Shown here one piece after another: positions 46,359 to 58,777 of a stretch of 64,000 nt of DNA. Under the pieces are notes generated by a model that was not told where the DNA came from, did not search any database, and was given only the letters and a program-made list of their open reading frames with translations. The DNA is from Progne subis subis (taxonomy: Eukaryota; Chordata; Aves; Passeriformes; Hirundinidae): NCBI GenBank assembly GCA_022316685.1, contig JAKJHU010001667.1, positions 1-64,000 of the forward strand, given 5' to 3'. A program made the position numbers and the translations under genes. How positions within the stretch are numbered: the first letter of the stretch is position 1; every line of letters begins with the position of its first letter.

Positions 46359-46665
46359 TCACAGGCCCTCAGAGGGGTTCCATGGGGACTTTCCAATAGT
46401 CTCCAGGCTGTTCCAGAGCTGGAATGTCAGAGGCAGAGACAGGGGCTCCATGGAGACCTCCCAGGAGTTTCTGGGGATGCTCAAGAGCCCTGTGGTCAGA
46501 GGCAGTCACAGCCATTCCATGCTGACATCCCAGGGCACCTTGGGCTGCAAAGGCACCGATCTGTCACAGGCACTCACGGGGGCTCCACGGTGACATCCCA
46601 GGAGTCCCCAGGCTGCCAAAGAGCCGGGATGTCCCAGACACTCACAGGGGTTCCTGTCATGGGCA
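46359..46665. repeat. ~68-bp minisatellite
   Basis: Four to five degenerate units of about 68 bp with TGTCACAGGCACTCACAGGG, TTCCATG and CATCCCAGGAGTCCCCAGG landmarks. Non-coding. Confidence 0.7.
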
Positions 46666-47639
46666 GAGTGGGAGCTTCAGGCAAAAGCATTGTTTCTTCA
46701 TTGGAGAAACTCCTGCTGAGTCATGAGGTGGAGAAATGGCACCCAACAGCCACCATGGATCCCCATACTCCTCCAGCATGCCTAGACTTTTAAAATTCCA
46801 TCTAAGAATGCGGATTCAGAGCGGCTGGATCCAATCCCCACATTTTATCAAAGGTTTATGTGTTAATGATTGGAGAGGTGGAATTGAACCATCATGTAAT
46901 TTGTCCCACAGGATTAACTATGCAATACCAGATATATTTATATAAATACAGCTATGATTGATTCTGATCAGGGTTAGACAGAAAGATTTATTCACACCAC
47001 AGAGTAAATTTTAAAAAATAGTTATTTACTCCACAGTATAGGAGCTATAACAATTATTACAATATAGTGCTCTAGGAAGAAATTTTGAAGTAAACAGGGC
47101 TTTGCTGGAGATGTTTGATCCCATTCCAGGCAGAGCCTCCTGCTCCAGCAGGATCTGCCTTTCCTGTGCCAGGACCAGGGCAGATCCCGCTGCAGGAAAA
47201 GCCCCAGGCCAGCCCCAAGACAGTGAAGGCCTCGGGCACAAGTGCAGAGTGCCGTGCTGGGAGCTGTGCCAGGGAGAGCCTGAGGCACCAAAGGCACCTT
47301 GGCAGCAGCAGCTGCTTCCAGGCCATGGCCAGAAGCCTCCCTTGGCAAGGCGGCCTGGTGGCCACCACTGCAGAGCTGCTGCTCCAGGGCTCATTTCTGG
47401 ATGGGCTCGGCCCCAGCCCACAGAGTGTGACCTCAGCCCTGACTCTGTCCCAGCCGCTGTGCCTGAGCCCTGCAAAGCCTAAAGGTCACCTGTGCCAGCC
47501 TGGCTCTGTCAGCCCCTGGGGCAGGGCAGGGAAAGGCCAGAGAAGGGGCTGGCTTTGGCTGCTGCATGTGGGCTCCAGCAGAGACAAGGAGGAGTCAAGG
47601 GAGTGGATGGAGTCCAGTGAGCAGCCCCTTCTCCCCATG
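46666..47639. other. Stretch without a recognised gene
   Basis: 47,395-47,490 is paralogous to 36,236-36,332 and 62,220-62,320 and represents the site without the LTR-like element. The GC-rich frames on both strands (47,020-47,860) are not recognised. Confidence 0.45.
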
Positions 47640-47935
47640 CAATCCTGGAATGCTTTGGATGGGAGGAGCTCTAGTGCTCATCTCATCCAAACCCCTGCCA
47701 TGAGCAGGGACATCTTTCACCAGATCAGGTTTTTCAGAGCCCTGTCCCAGCTGGAGTTGAATGTTTCCAGGGATGAGGCATTGAGCACCTCCCCGGGAAC
47801 CTGTCCTGGTGTATCACCAACCTCATCATCAAAAATTTCCTCCCTATCTCTTTTCTGACCCTCCCTTCCTTTAGTTTAAAACCACCACCCTTTGTCCTGT
47901 TGTGACAGACCTGACTAAAACCTTTGTCTGCCATT
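47640..47935 (-). mobile_element. CR1-type LINE 3' end
   Basis: Minus-sense: CATCTCATCCAAACCCCTGC, GAGTTGAATGTTTCCAGGGA and AAAATTTCCTCCCTATCTC are typical of the reverse complement of a CR1 3' end. Confidence 0.8.
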
Positions 47936-49250
47936 GCATTTCCAAGCATCCGGGTTTCCATGGCATTTCCATGACAGGTGACCCAGGTGTGGTGTCCCAG
48001 GGAGGGCTGCCAATGAAGCATTGCCCAGCCCTGCCCCTTTCTGTCTGGCTGAGCTGGCCTTTGGCCCTGGCAGTGGCGTTTGCTGCTGGTTCCGCGGCGC
48101 CTGAGCAGCCAGCGCGGCACAGGGCAGGTGGCCGTGGCACAAGCCCCCAGCAAGGGATCCCCTCTGGCTCTGGGCACTGACACCAGCCCTGAGCAAGGGG
48201 CCCAGGGCAGGTTTCCTGGCACCCAACCATCACAGCGGCTCCAGGCCTTGGCTGCCACGGCACCAAACCAAGGAACGGGTCCCTGTGGCCGCTGCCGTGG
48301 CACCTGAGGGCATCAGCGAGTGTCAGTGCAATTGTACCTGGAACAGCCCCGGCACCGCTTTGTCCTCAGGGGTGCCCTGGCAGCCCAGGACAGCAACAGC
48401 TCTGCATGCAAGTGGCCACGGAACCTGGCTGCAGAAATGGGTCCTTGGGCTGCTTTCAAGGAACCTTGAAGGGATGAGGGATCCAAAGCCAGCAGTGGGC
48501 TCAGTGCAGTGTCCATGGCCACAGCCCCTTGCAATGGCCCAGGGCAGGTTGGGATGATGATCCACCCTCACTCCTGGCCCAGGGCAGGGCTGCAGTGCTC
48601 TTGGTGGCACCTTGGGCTTGGCACACACTTGAGGAGGGGGTTTCTGTTTTCACTGGAGAAACTCAGGAGTTTTAGATTGCTTCAAAAAGAAAAGAAAAAA
48701 TCCTTCTTTGGTTGTGTGCAGCCAGGTCTCCAAGGAAAGCAGGGCCCAGGTGAGTGAGAATAGACAGCATGTAGTTTGGGAATGTGGAGCAAGGTTGTCC
48801 ACACTGGGTCACACCTCAAGGCACAGCTTCTCTGAGCAGGCCAGAACTCCTTGGGAGACCCTGGCTCAGTATCAACCACAGAATGCTGCAATCACCTCTT
48901 GTGTAATGAGAACAGTAATGAAATACACGCTTGAAAGTAGTAATACATATTTCATAGAAGCTCCTTGAAATATTTCTCCATAACTGCAGCAGGAAAACTT
49001 CCAAATGAATGGCACCAGACCAGAGGGAACTCAAGGCAGAGCCATGGTTTGTCAGGACTTGCTTGATCCTGATGAGTCCCGTGGTGGATTTGGTGTTAAA
49101 CCCTGGAACCTCAGGGCCTGAGAGGAGATTGCACAAACCTTTCCAGGAGTCAATATCAGAAGAAAAACCCAAAGTGTCTCAATGGATCAATGGGTCCCAT
49201 TGGTCCATCCCCAACACAGGCTCCTCATGGAGTTCATGAAGGACAGAAAT
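47936..49250. other. 1.3 kb without a recognised gene
   Basis: GC-rich to 48,600 with recurrent GGCACC/CCTGGCAC phrases, then mixed non-coding DNA. Frames overlap on both strands and match nothing by eye. Confidence 0.4.
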
Positions 49251-49875
49251 GGAGGCCAGGACTGTATAAAAACCTCTCAGAGACTCAGTGAGGGAAGGAA
49301 ATTCCAAAGTAGCTTAAACACCTTGAGTATCTCAAAGTATTAATGAACCTCACTGAGTGTCAATGCAAAGCTCTCAAGGGACTCATTAGAGCAGATAATT
49401 GGAGGCCATGATTGCACAAAAACCTCTCAGAGACTTGGTGCCTCAAAGAAGTACTTAAATTACCCCTGAGTACCTTGAGGCATTAATGAGCCCCACTGAG
49501 TGTGGTAACTGGCTAAGAATCTCTAGGGACTTATTAAATCAGATAATTGGAGGGCATGATTGCGCAAACCTCTCAGTCTCAGTGTCAAAAAGAAGTTCCT
49601 TAATAAATTCTGAGCATCCTGAAGTATTAAGGAGCCCCAATGATTATTTTACTGTCTAAGAATCCCAAGGGACTAATTAAAGTAGATAACTGAGGCCATG
49701 CTAACAATTTTAAAAGGGAAACACCAAGTACCTTAAAACAACTGAAGTACCTTGAAGCATTAATGAGCCCCACTGAGTGTTGTCCCTGACAAAGCCTCTC
49801 AAGGGACTCATTAGAGCAGATAATTGGAGGCCATGATTGCACAAACCTCTCAAAGACTCCCAGGAAAAAGCAAAA
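49251..49875. repeat. ~145-bp tandem repeat, five units
   Basis: Units start at about 49,251, 49,401, 49,549, 49,691 and 49,827 with GGAGGCCATGATTGCACAAA or a variant. Each then has ACCTCTCAGAGACTC, AAGTACCTT..., GCATTAATGAGCCCCACTGA and AAGGGACTCATTAGAGCAGA. Divergence between units is substantial. Non-coding. Confidence 0.85.
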
Positions 49876-52800
49876 CCAAACCCCAAAGTTATTTGAATGC
49901 TCCTCCTGGCAGCATTCAGGAGCCCCCCAGGGCCACTGCTGACCAAGGCTCCCCAGGGACTCCTTCCAGCACATCCTTGAGGCCACTGGCATGTGAGGGG
50001 GATGCTGAGGGCAGCACAAGGGGCTGACAGTGCCCAGCCTTGCTGGGGCTGTGCCAGGAGGCCCCAGGGCCTCAGGACAAGGTGTCTCCTCACAGCCCTT
50101 GGTGGCACAGAGGCTGCTGTGGCCCAGGGCACCAGGACTTGGCTTCTCTTTGTCCCCACCTGTCATCACTGCCTCCAGTTCTCTGCTCTGCCTGGGGCCT
50201 GGGGACACTTTCTCTGTCCTGTCCCTCAGTGGGACCCATTAAAACTTCAAGAAACTTTGGAGATTGGTTCTAACTTGGAATTCTTGAGAGGTTTCTTCAG
50301 CTCCCTCTCAGGGACTGATGTTCAGGGCCTCAGCACAAAGCCCGAGAGGGTCATTAAAGTCCTTGTGCTGTCTCTGTGCCGCTGAGCTGGGCTGGGCTCC
50401 TGGCACAGAGGCAGCTCCTGGCAGCCAAGAAGAGCTTCAAAAACACATCTCTCTTGATGAGCAACTCTTCTCCCAGCCCAGCAGGGCTGGGGCACTGCCT
50501 GCAGCCACCCCAGGCACAGCACACAGGCACAGAGAGCTGCAATCACTCAGGGCTGGGAAGGAGCTGAGAAGTGACTGCGGGAGAATCACTCCCAGCCCTT
50601 GGCACAGGAACCTCTGGCTGCAGGACACAAGGCAGCTGCAGCTCCTGCAGGGATCTCCTAAAGCTGCAACATGACAATGCCTACAGACTCTGTGAGTACA
50701 TTCTCTGATTATCTCTTGTGCAGAGCAGCCAGGGGTGCCCAGGGCTGTCCTGCAGAGCAGGGTCCTGCAGCCCAGGGCGCTGTGCTGGGGCAGGGACTCT
50801 GCTGCCTGCCAGGGACAGCTCTCAGCCAGCCCTGGGAGCTGCTCACAGCACTGGGGAGAAGCTGTGGGGGGAAGGAGCCGCCCTGAGCAGGGCAGGTGCT
50901 GCTGCTGAGAGGTGCTGTGTGGGGCAGGGCTGCTCCCAGCTCCAGACCAGCCTGGGCACAGCTCTGGAGGACACTTGCCAAAAGAAGGTAAGCCTGGGAT
51001 TGCTGTAAAGATCAGGAGATTTCCTGAGAGTGTTTTCAAATTCCTGCTTGGAGCAGGATGGGAAGGCACAGGTGGTGATAAAAAGAATTTTGCTTTTTAT
51101 ACATTTTTCATATATGTATAGCTCTGATAACTGCTATTATATAGTTATAAATCTATAATCCTTAATTAACTGTATTCAACTACTATTACATACTTATATC
51201 AGCGTAATCCTTGATTAACTCTAGTACATTACTCTCTTTCTCTTAGATTTTAGAACAATAAGCAGACCTTCTAAATACATTCCAGAAATACTGTATAGTT
51301 TTACTCTCAGGAAGAGAACCTACAAGACGAACATTTTGGTTTTAACCAGAGTGTGAGCAATCATTAAAAAAAAAAAAAAAAAAAAAAAAAGGAAGCAAAG
51401 AAGACCTTTGAAGGCTTCTTTGGAAGAAATGGTCCTCCTCCAATGGGTTTACCCAGGGGTGTGTACCTGGGGCAACTGAATCTCGTAGTGGATGTCCCAG
51501 TTAAATATCCTAATTAATCAACATTAATAAATGGTCCAAATCAGGGACTGGGTGTGCCCCATCCCCACTGGCACTCCTGGAAGCTTCCAATAAAGGTCTG
51601 GGTTTTACTTTTCTGTTCTAACACTGTTACAAGGGTGGTTTTGCTGTGGGTGGTTTTTTTTTTTTTTTTCTTTTTTTTTTCTTTTTTTCTTTTTTTTTTT
51701 TTTTTTTTTTTTTTTTTCCTCTCTTTTGATTGTAGGCAACAGGAGGATGAGAGAAACAAAACAGGAATTGAAATCACAAAATCACAGAGCATTCTGAGTT
51801 GAAAGGGACACACAGGATCATCAAAGGAATGTTTTAACATTTACAGAGACTCCAGAACTGTGACTTTGGGTGCTCAGTCTCTCTGCTGGGAGGCTCCTAA
51901 AGGGCCTTCAGCCACTCCTCAGATCTGGACAGCTCCAGCATCACCTTTGCAGGGCCCAGCAGGGCTCTCCTGAGCTGCCCTTGGCCCCTGCAGACAGAGC
52001 CTGCCCCAGGCAGGGCCCTGCAGACAGGCAGGTTTCTGTAGGGCCGGGCCCAGGGCACAGAGGGTGGGATGGGCTCTGTGAGCGCTGGCAGGGACAAGGC
52101 TCCTCTCAGCAGGGAAATGTCCAGGCACAGGGAGATGCTCAGGGAAGGAGAGGGGGCTGAACAGAGCAGTGCTGGGGGCAGGAGGGCACTGTTGGTGTGT
52201 GGGAGGTGCCGTGCACAGCTGGCTACGGGAACACTGTCCTGAGCACCCGGCTGTCTGTGCCCTGCCCTCCCAGGCACAGCACCACAACATCTTCTCTTGT
52301 TTCTGCCCTCCCCTGATCTTGTCACTGTCACCTGGTGCTCTCAGGGAGGCTCTGGCATTTGCAGCAGCCGAGTCAGGCACTGCCCTTGGGATTGCTGCCA
52401 GGCAGCTGTGTCCATGGGAATGGGGTGTCCAAGCTTGCCTGTCACCTGTGGGGCTGTGGGCAAAGCAGTGCATGGGAAAGGGGAATGAGCTGAGCCCCCT
52501 CCCTGACATCCCATCATGGGCACACCCGGGGATCTCCTTGCTGTGTCCTTCCAAGCTCTGAGCTGCCCTCCTGGCTGCAAATCTGTGCCAGAGCCTCGGG
52601 GAGTTCCCTGAATGTCCCCCAGGGAAGTGCAGAGATGCCAGAGCTGAGGAAATGCTGTTGGGTTTGCCAAGGGAGCTGTGAGTGTCCTTGGCAGAAGAGG
52701 GTGCTGAGCCCTTGGCCAGAGACCTTTGGAGAGGCTGAGACATTCAGGGATCCCTCTGCTCTGGGCAGGGTCTGGTTTATTCCAGGGTGACACGGGAGTG

Positions 52801-53388
52801 TGATTGTGCTCTGATTGCAGCCAAAGCTGCAAACCCAGGGCAGTTGGGAACAAGCCCATCCAGCCCCTCCCCTTCCCTGAGCCACAGGGAATCCCTTGCC
52901 TCTCACATCTCTCAGTGGCAAACTCTGAGTGCAGCAGAAATACTGGGGATTTTTGACCGCAGAGAATCAGGAATGAAGTGTGGGCCGGAAAACACTGGCT
53001 AAAATTGATTCCTTCCTGCTCTCCATGCCTTTTAGAAGTGGGAGTGCAGATGGGAACAAGCCTTTCTGCCTTAGGAGTGGTTCCACTGAAAAAACCTGAA
53101 GATCCAGCCTTGTCCCTCAGCCACATGGCCACAAACCCAGGGCAGCAGGGAAGGGATGGCTCCTGGAGATCCCCTGTGTACAGGCCTGGCTGCTCCTGGC
53201 ACACTCAGACAGCACAACTGGAGCTCAGGCAGGGACCTGGGTGAAGGTTTCCCCAGAGCAGGAACAAGGGTGGGAGAGTCACAGCGGGACAGTCTACAGG
53301 GAATGGCCCAGGTTTGGCTCAAAGAAGCCTCGGCTGACTTGTCACTGTCCTTTGTCCATGAACAGGTCCCCATGGGCAGGCACAGCAA
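49876..53388. other. 3.5 kb upstream of the OR gene without another gene
   Basis: 50,070-50,149 is the paralogue of the DNA adjoining the retrovirus at 28,683. An A run lies at about 51,366-51,391 and a T-rich tract at 51,653-51,718. The remainder is mixed and GC-rich; frames such as 51,919-52,743 (-) are not recognised. A pyrimidine/AG acceptor-like site (GTCCATGAACAG) ends about 24 bp before the OR start codon, consistent with an intron in the OR 5' UTR. Confidence 0.45.
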
Positions 53389-54321
53389 ATGTCCAACAGC
53401 AGCTCCATCAGCCACTTCCTCCTGCTGCCATTGGCAGACACACGGCAGCTGCAGCTCCTGCACTTCTGCCTCTTCCTGGGCATCTCCCTGGCTGCCGTCC
53501 TGGCCAACGGCCTCATCATCAGCGCCGTAGCCTGCGGCCACCTCCTGCACACGCCCATGTTCTTCTTCCTGCTCAACCTGGCCCTCACCGACCTGGGCTC
53601 CATCCTCACCACTGTCCCCAAAGCCATGCACAATTCCCTCTGGGACACCAGGACCATCTCCTACACAGGATGTGCTGCCCAAGTCTTTCTGATTTTCTTC
53701 TTCCTTGCATCAGAGCTTGCCCTCCTGACCATCATGTGCTATGACCGCTACGTGTCCATCTGCAAACCCCTGCACTACGAGACCCTCCTGGGCAGCAGAG
53801 CTTGTGCCCACATGGCAGCAGCTGCCTGGGCCAGTGCCTTTCTCTATTCACTGCTGCACACAGCCAATACATTTTCCCTGAACCTGTGCCATGGCAATGC
53901 CCTGGGCCAGTTCTTCTGTGAAATCGCACACATCCTCAAACTCTCCTGTTCCAAATCCCATCTCAGGGAACTTGGGCTTCTGGCTGTTAGTGCCTGTTTA
54001 GCATTTGGTTGTTTTGTGTTCATTGTTTTCTCCTATGTGCAAATCTTCAGGACTGCGCTGAGGATCCCCTCTGAGCAGGGACGGCACAAAGCCTTTTCCA
54101 CCTGCCTCCCTCACCTGGCTGTGCTCTCTCTGTTCCTCAGCACTTCCATATTTGCTCACCTGAAGCCTCCCTCCATCTCATCCCCATCCCTGGATGTGGC
54201 CTTGTCAGTTCTATACTCGGTGGTGCCTCCAGCCCTGAACCCCCTCATCTACAGCCTGAGGAACCAGGAGCTCAAGGCTGCAGTGTGGAGACTGATGACT
54301 GGATGGTTTCAGGAACATTAA
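53389..54321 (+). CDS. Olfactory receptor, OR14-like (avian gamma-c group), intact
   Basis: A complete 310-residue G protein-coupled odorant receptor in a single exon, expected in the cilia of olfactory sensory neurons and coupling to Golf; its odorant is unknown. It starts MSNSSSISHF with an N-glycosylation site at Asn3. TM1 about 25-48 (LANGLI), TM2 56-78 with LHTPMFFFLLNLALTD, TM3 95-118 followed by MCYDRYVSICKPLHY (115-130), TM4 139-160, TM5 197-222, TM6 236-258 preceded by HKAFSTCLPHL, TM7 270-290 with PPALNPLIYSL. Cys95 and the Cys residues in loop 2 (177, 187) are in place for the family disulphide. The ATG at 53,389 gives the usual short N-terminus; TAA at 54,319. No frameshift or missing motif. 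Inverted partial copy at 604-1,284. Confidence 0.95.
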   Translation: MSNSSSISHFLLLPLADTRQLQLLHFCLFLGISLAAVLANGLIISAVACGHLLHTPMFFFLLNLALTDLGSILTTVPKAMHNSLWDTRTISYTGCAAQVFLIFFFLASELALLTIMCYDRYVSICKPLHYETLLGSRACAHMAAAAWASAFLYSLLHTANTFSLNLCHGNALGQFFCEIAHILKLSCSKSHLRELGLLAVSACLAFGCFVFIVFSYVQIFRTALRIPSEQGRHKAFSTCLPHLAVLSLFLSTSIFAHLKPPSISSPSLDVALSVLYSVVPPALNPLIYSLRNQELKAAVWRLMTGWFQEH

Positions 54322-54880
54322 AATGATGGCAAATTTCTGCAAAACATTTGGAATAAAAGTCTTGATAGACTGGTTTTGTTATGGTTTTTTTTCCCTTAGA
54401 TTTACATTTTTAATATTGTCCAGAAAGTCAAGACAATCCTTGGGCCATTTATCTTTTTGTTTCTTTCCACCTTCCCTGTGGCCACAGACGGTGTCAATAA
54501 GGGGCTGCACTCTTGGTGGCTTTAAAGGAACTCAAGGATCTCCCAGCCATGCTTTCTGCAGAGATCCCCCTTTTGTTCCCTTCTCTGCAGCTGCAGCAGC
54601 AATGTCTGTGTGCAGAGCTGGGGGCAGATCAGTGCTGGCACAGCAGCTGTGCCCAGGAGCAGCAGCACTTGGTGTTGCCAGTGCTGCTCCCGTGGCCCTG
54701 CCCCGCTGCCCTCCTGGCCCTGGTGTTGCTGTAGGGCCTGAGTGCTCTCGGGGCCGGGCACAGTGCTGGGGGTGGCAGTGCCGGGGCTGCAGCAGGGACA
54801 GGCCATGGGCACTGCTGGGGCAGCGCTGACGCCTCAGGGCAGGGCCTGGGGGCTCCAGGCTCCTTGCCCAGGCTCTCTCC
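54322..54880 (+). repeat. OR 3' flank (duplicated)
   Basis: Reverse complement of about 50-603. Non-coding; links the OR to block X. Confidence 0.7.
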
Positions 54881-55800
54881 AGAACACGCCCAGGCCAGTG
54901 CTCAGCAGAGAAAAGCCCCATGAGCAGCCTCAGGGTGGCCGTGGGCAGGCTGGGGGCAAACAGCATGGCTGGGGCTCTGCAAGGTGCCTGGGGGAGATGG
55001 GAAGGAGCAGCAGAGCATGAGCTGATCCATCCCCACTGCGCTGGACACCCCAGGGCAGCGTCCCAGAGCATCCTCATGCACCTGCCAACAACATCCCCCC
55101 TCTGCAGCCCTGGCCTCTTCTCCCCCAGCTCACACAGGTGCCGCATCCTTGCAGGCACAGACACGGCAGCACTGGCTCAGGAGCCCCTGTGTGCACTGCC
55201 CAGAGCAGGCGTGAGCACCCCCATGCTGTTGGTGTGGGGAGATGAACCTGAGTGAGCACAAATGCCATCATCAGCCCCTGGGGCCAGGAAGGGCTGGGGG
55301 CCAGCAGGGAAAGCACTCAGGTTTGTGGTGGCCTCTGAAGTCAGGCAGAAAGTTTGTTCCCATGAGCTGTGAGTTTCCTGTGCCACTGCAGATGATGTTG
55401 CTCAGAGCCAGGGGTGCCTGGCAGCCATCCCCAAACTGCCCTCAGCATTTTCTTTGCATCACCTTGGCTTTCTTTTCTCTTCCTGATACAGATTTCTTCC
55501 AATACCCCACCCCTGTTCCCTCCCCTGCAAACAGCCCATCCCTGGTTGCCCTTTCCACTCTGGCCTCACTCTCCACTTCAGTTCCTGACATGGCACCATG
55601 GGAACATCCCTTGGGGAGCAGGATCATCCTCCAAGTGCTCCAGGAACTGTCTGCAGCCTCCTGCAGTGCCTCGTGCTGCTCCCTTGCCAGAGGCACCACA
55701 GGCCAGGGGGCACATCTGGGCTGCTGTGGCTGGCTCTGGGGCTCCCTGTTCTGGGCAAGGAGGAGGAGCTGCAGAGGCTCTGCAGGATGGACAGGATGGG
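54881..55800. repeat. Segmental-duplication block X, copy 3
   Basis: Direct copy of 2,961-3,836 and 33,791-34,690, slightly more diverged (for example around 55,480-55,560). Confidence 0.75.
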
Positions 55801-55896
55801 CTTTGGGGCTGTGAGGAGAAGCTGAGGCACCTGGGCTGCTGGACCTTCTGGAGAGGAGGCCCAGGGCTCATCCTGCAAGTGCTGCAAGGGTGGTTT

Positions 55897-56510
55897 CAGA
55901 GAATCACAGAATCAGCAAGGTTGGAAAAGACCTTGGACATCATCAAGTCCAACCTTTGCCCTGACACTGCCTTGTCTCCCCTGAGCCTCCTCTTCTCCTG
56001 GTTAAAGAACCCCAGCTCCCTCAGACGCTCCTCACAGGACTTGTGTTCCAGACCCCTCACCAGCCTTGTTGTTCTTCTCTGGACACACTCCAGCCCCTCC
56101 ATGTTCTTCTTAAATTGGGCCCAGAACTGGACTCAGCACTCAAGGTGTTGCCCAACCAGCATGGAGCACAGGAGAAGAATCACTGCCCTGCTCCCACTGG
56201 CCATGTTGTTCCTGGTCCAGGCCAGGAGCCATTGGCTTTCTTGGCCACCTGGGCACACTGCTGGCTCATGTCCAGCCTGCTGTCCATCAGCACCTGCATG
56301 TCTTTTTCTGCTTGGCCACTGTCCAGCCACTCTATCCTCAGCCTGTTGCGCACTGCAGGAGTGGTTGTGGCCAAAGTGCAGGACCTGGCACTTGGACTTG
56401 TTAAACCTCACATTATTGGATTTGGTCCCTGGATCCAGCCTATCCAGGGCCCTGTGCAGAGCCTTCCTGCCCTCCAGCAGATCAACACCCCCAGCCAATG
56501 GGTGTCACCC
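55897..56510 (-). mobile_element. CR1-type LINE 3' part, longest copy
   Basis: Minus-sense, about 610 bp: GAGAATCACAGAATCAGCAA at the 3' end, through CTTGGCCACCTGGGCACACT, to GCAGGACCTGGCACTTGGAC and GGCCCTGTGCAGAGCCTTCC upstream. It is not followed by an inverted partner, so it represents the unrearranged form of the CR1 found in the palindromes. Confidence 0.85.
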
Positions 56511-56519
56511 TCGGATCCA

Positions 56520-56985
56520 TCAGGCCCTAGAGTGTCACAAAGTTCTCCATGATTTCATGAGGCCTCCCAGTGTCACAATGCCCCTTTCATTGCATGGGAC
56601 CCCTTGGTGTCACTAAGTCCCTTGGATCCTTTGGCCCTGCAGTGTCACAATGGTGCTTTGGTCCCCGAAGGCTCTGCCATGTCACAATGGATCCTTGGTT
56701 CCATGAGGTCTGGCAGGGCAGCAATGATCTCCTTGGTTCCACAGTGTCAAAATGGCCTCTTGGTTCCAAGGGGCACCATGGTGTCAAACATGTTTCCTTC
56801 ATTCCAAAAGTCCCTGAGGAGCCACCCTGGCTATTTGGTTCCATTGGGCCCGGCAGTGTCATAATGGCACCATCATGACACCAGATCCTGCTCTGTCCCA
56901 ATGCCCTGCATGTTTCCACTAGGCCCTGCAGTGTCACAGTGGCCTCTTGGTTCCATCAGGCCTCAGAGGAACACCATGAATTCCT
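56520..56985. repeat. AGTGTCACAATGGC/CTTGGTTCCATGAGG minisatellite
   Basis: About ten degenerate units of 45-48 bp, each with AGTGTCACAATG and TTGGTTCCATGAGGCC-like phrases. It ends exactly where the right inverted arm begins. Confidence 0.8.
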
Positions 56986-58777
56986 TGGCCCTGGGCCTGG
57001 AGCAGGAGCAGCTCTTGAGGGCCCCAAGGCCGGGGCTGTTGTGCTGGCCTGGGCAGATGGGATGGCAGCAGGGGCTGCAGAGCTCTCAGCACCTCAGGGA
57101 CAGGGGAGCAGGGCACACAGGGAGCATCCTTTTCCCTTGGCCCAGCACCTTCCCCATGGCTGGGGCTGAGTCCTGTCTGAGCTGCAGCTGCTGCTGTGCC
57201 CTTGCGAGGGGCTGAGGCCGTGGGGCCCCTGCCCAGAGCAGCCTGCCCTGAGCAGAGCTGTGGCGCCAGAGCCGGCTGGGCTGTGCTGGGGAGAGGCCTT
57301 GGTGCTGCCGAGAGCTCAGGGCAGCTGGCAGAGCTTGGAGGGAGCTGGGCTGGGCTGAGAGAGCCTGGCACAGAAACCATCAGCGTCCATCTCAGCCTGT
57401 GTGAGCGTGCAGGGGCAGGACTTAGCCCAGGCCTTGTGGGGCAGGGTCAGAACCTGTGGAAGGCATTGAAAGCAGGCAAGTGGCCCAGAGAGGAGGCTGC
57501 TCTGTGCCCTTGGTGGCATGGACAGAGCAGGAACACGGCCCAGGACATTTGTCAGCGCCAGCCTCTGTCCCCAGCCATTGCCAGCCCTGGCTGCTCAGCC
57601 CAGGTTTGCAGGGCAGTTTGGCTGTGGCCCAGCTCCATCCTCCTGCGGGGCTCAGGGCCTGTTCCCGGCCATGGCCAGCCCTGCCCGGCCTCTCTGCTGG
57701 CCCAGAGCCCGGCAGAGCCCGGGGCAGGGCTGTCTGTGCAGCCCCACAGGTGCCACGGGCTGGGCAGGAGCTGGCAGAGGCTGCCCAGCAGGGAGGCCAT
57801 GGGGCACAGAGCCCCAAGGCTGCTGTGGGCACCACGGCACAGGGGCCGTTCCCACCCGCAATGCTCCTGTCCTGCCCTGCGCCTGCACAGGGGCTGTGGC
57901 ACCATGGCTGGGCCAGCGCGGCACAAAGGGGCCACGCAGCCGCTGCCGGGGCTGACAGCAGGGCCAGGCACACACAAGGAATTGCTGGGCATTGCCTGGG
58001 CTGGGCAGGGCTGACTGTGCCAAAGGCAGAGCTCAGCTGCCCTTGGTGGCTGCAGGGAAAGTGCGGAGCCCAGAGAGCCTCCATGGCTGTGCTGGAGACC
58101 AAGGCTGGAGGAGGGAAATGCAGGGCTGCTGTGGGATGGGGAGGGGATTGAATTCCAGCACACACCTCAGTTCTCTGACAATCCTGGCACAATGCTGGTC
58201 CCTGTTCCAGCCTGGAGCAGAGCAGATGGTTTTGGGACAGGAGCCCTCTGGGGCTGGCAGGGACCTGCAGCTTGCAAGGTGCTCTGCTCTCCCTCAGCTC
58301 CTCTCTGAGAGATGCCAATCCCAGCTCGGCACCTCAGGGCATGAGTGGCACTGCCTGTGCATGGGCACACAACTGATGTCTGCCTGGAAAGAGGCACAGG
58401 TTTAAATACCTTTTAGTTTCATATTATACAAGCAAATCTCTGTTATCTGGGTCACTTAAGTACTTTTAAGAAGTGGCCAAACTTTCCCACCAGGAACAGG
58501 AATTTCCTGGATCTACTGGATTCTCCTACTGATGGCAGGAGAAGAAATACTGATCTTCCCCTCTACCTTTGACACCAACATTCAGTCTAACAATTCACAG
58601 CCCTCTCCTTTCAGGTGTTTCCAGGTCTCCTGTTTAAATGACCATGTCTACGGGCATTTCTTCATGTAGAGCAGCTGTACCTATGTCCTTCCTGTTGCTC
58701 CCAGATTTCCTCCTGCTGTTGTATTCTGGTCATTCCAATGCATCTCCCTTGACTGGCTTCATGCTTTGAGGTTCCCA

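Noticed and set aside
49251..49875. CRISPR-like array
   Set aside because: The repeats are long, diverged head-to-tail units without spacers, in vertebrate DNA.
51541..51840. Lysine-rich frame
   Set aside because: Translation of the complement of a poly-T tract.
55414..56616. 400-codon plus-strand frame
   Set aside because: Runs through block X and a minus-sense CR1 element; it is the antisense of repeat DNA.
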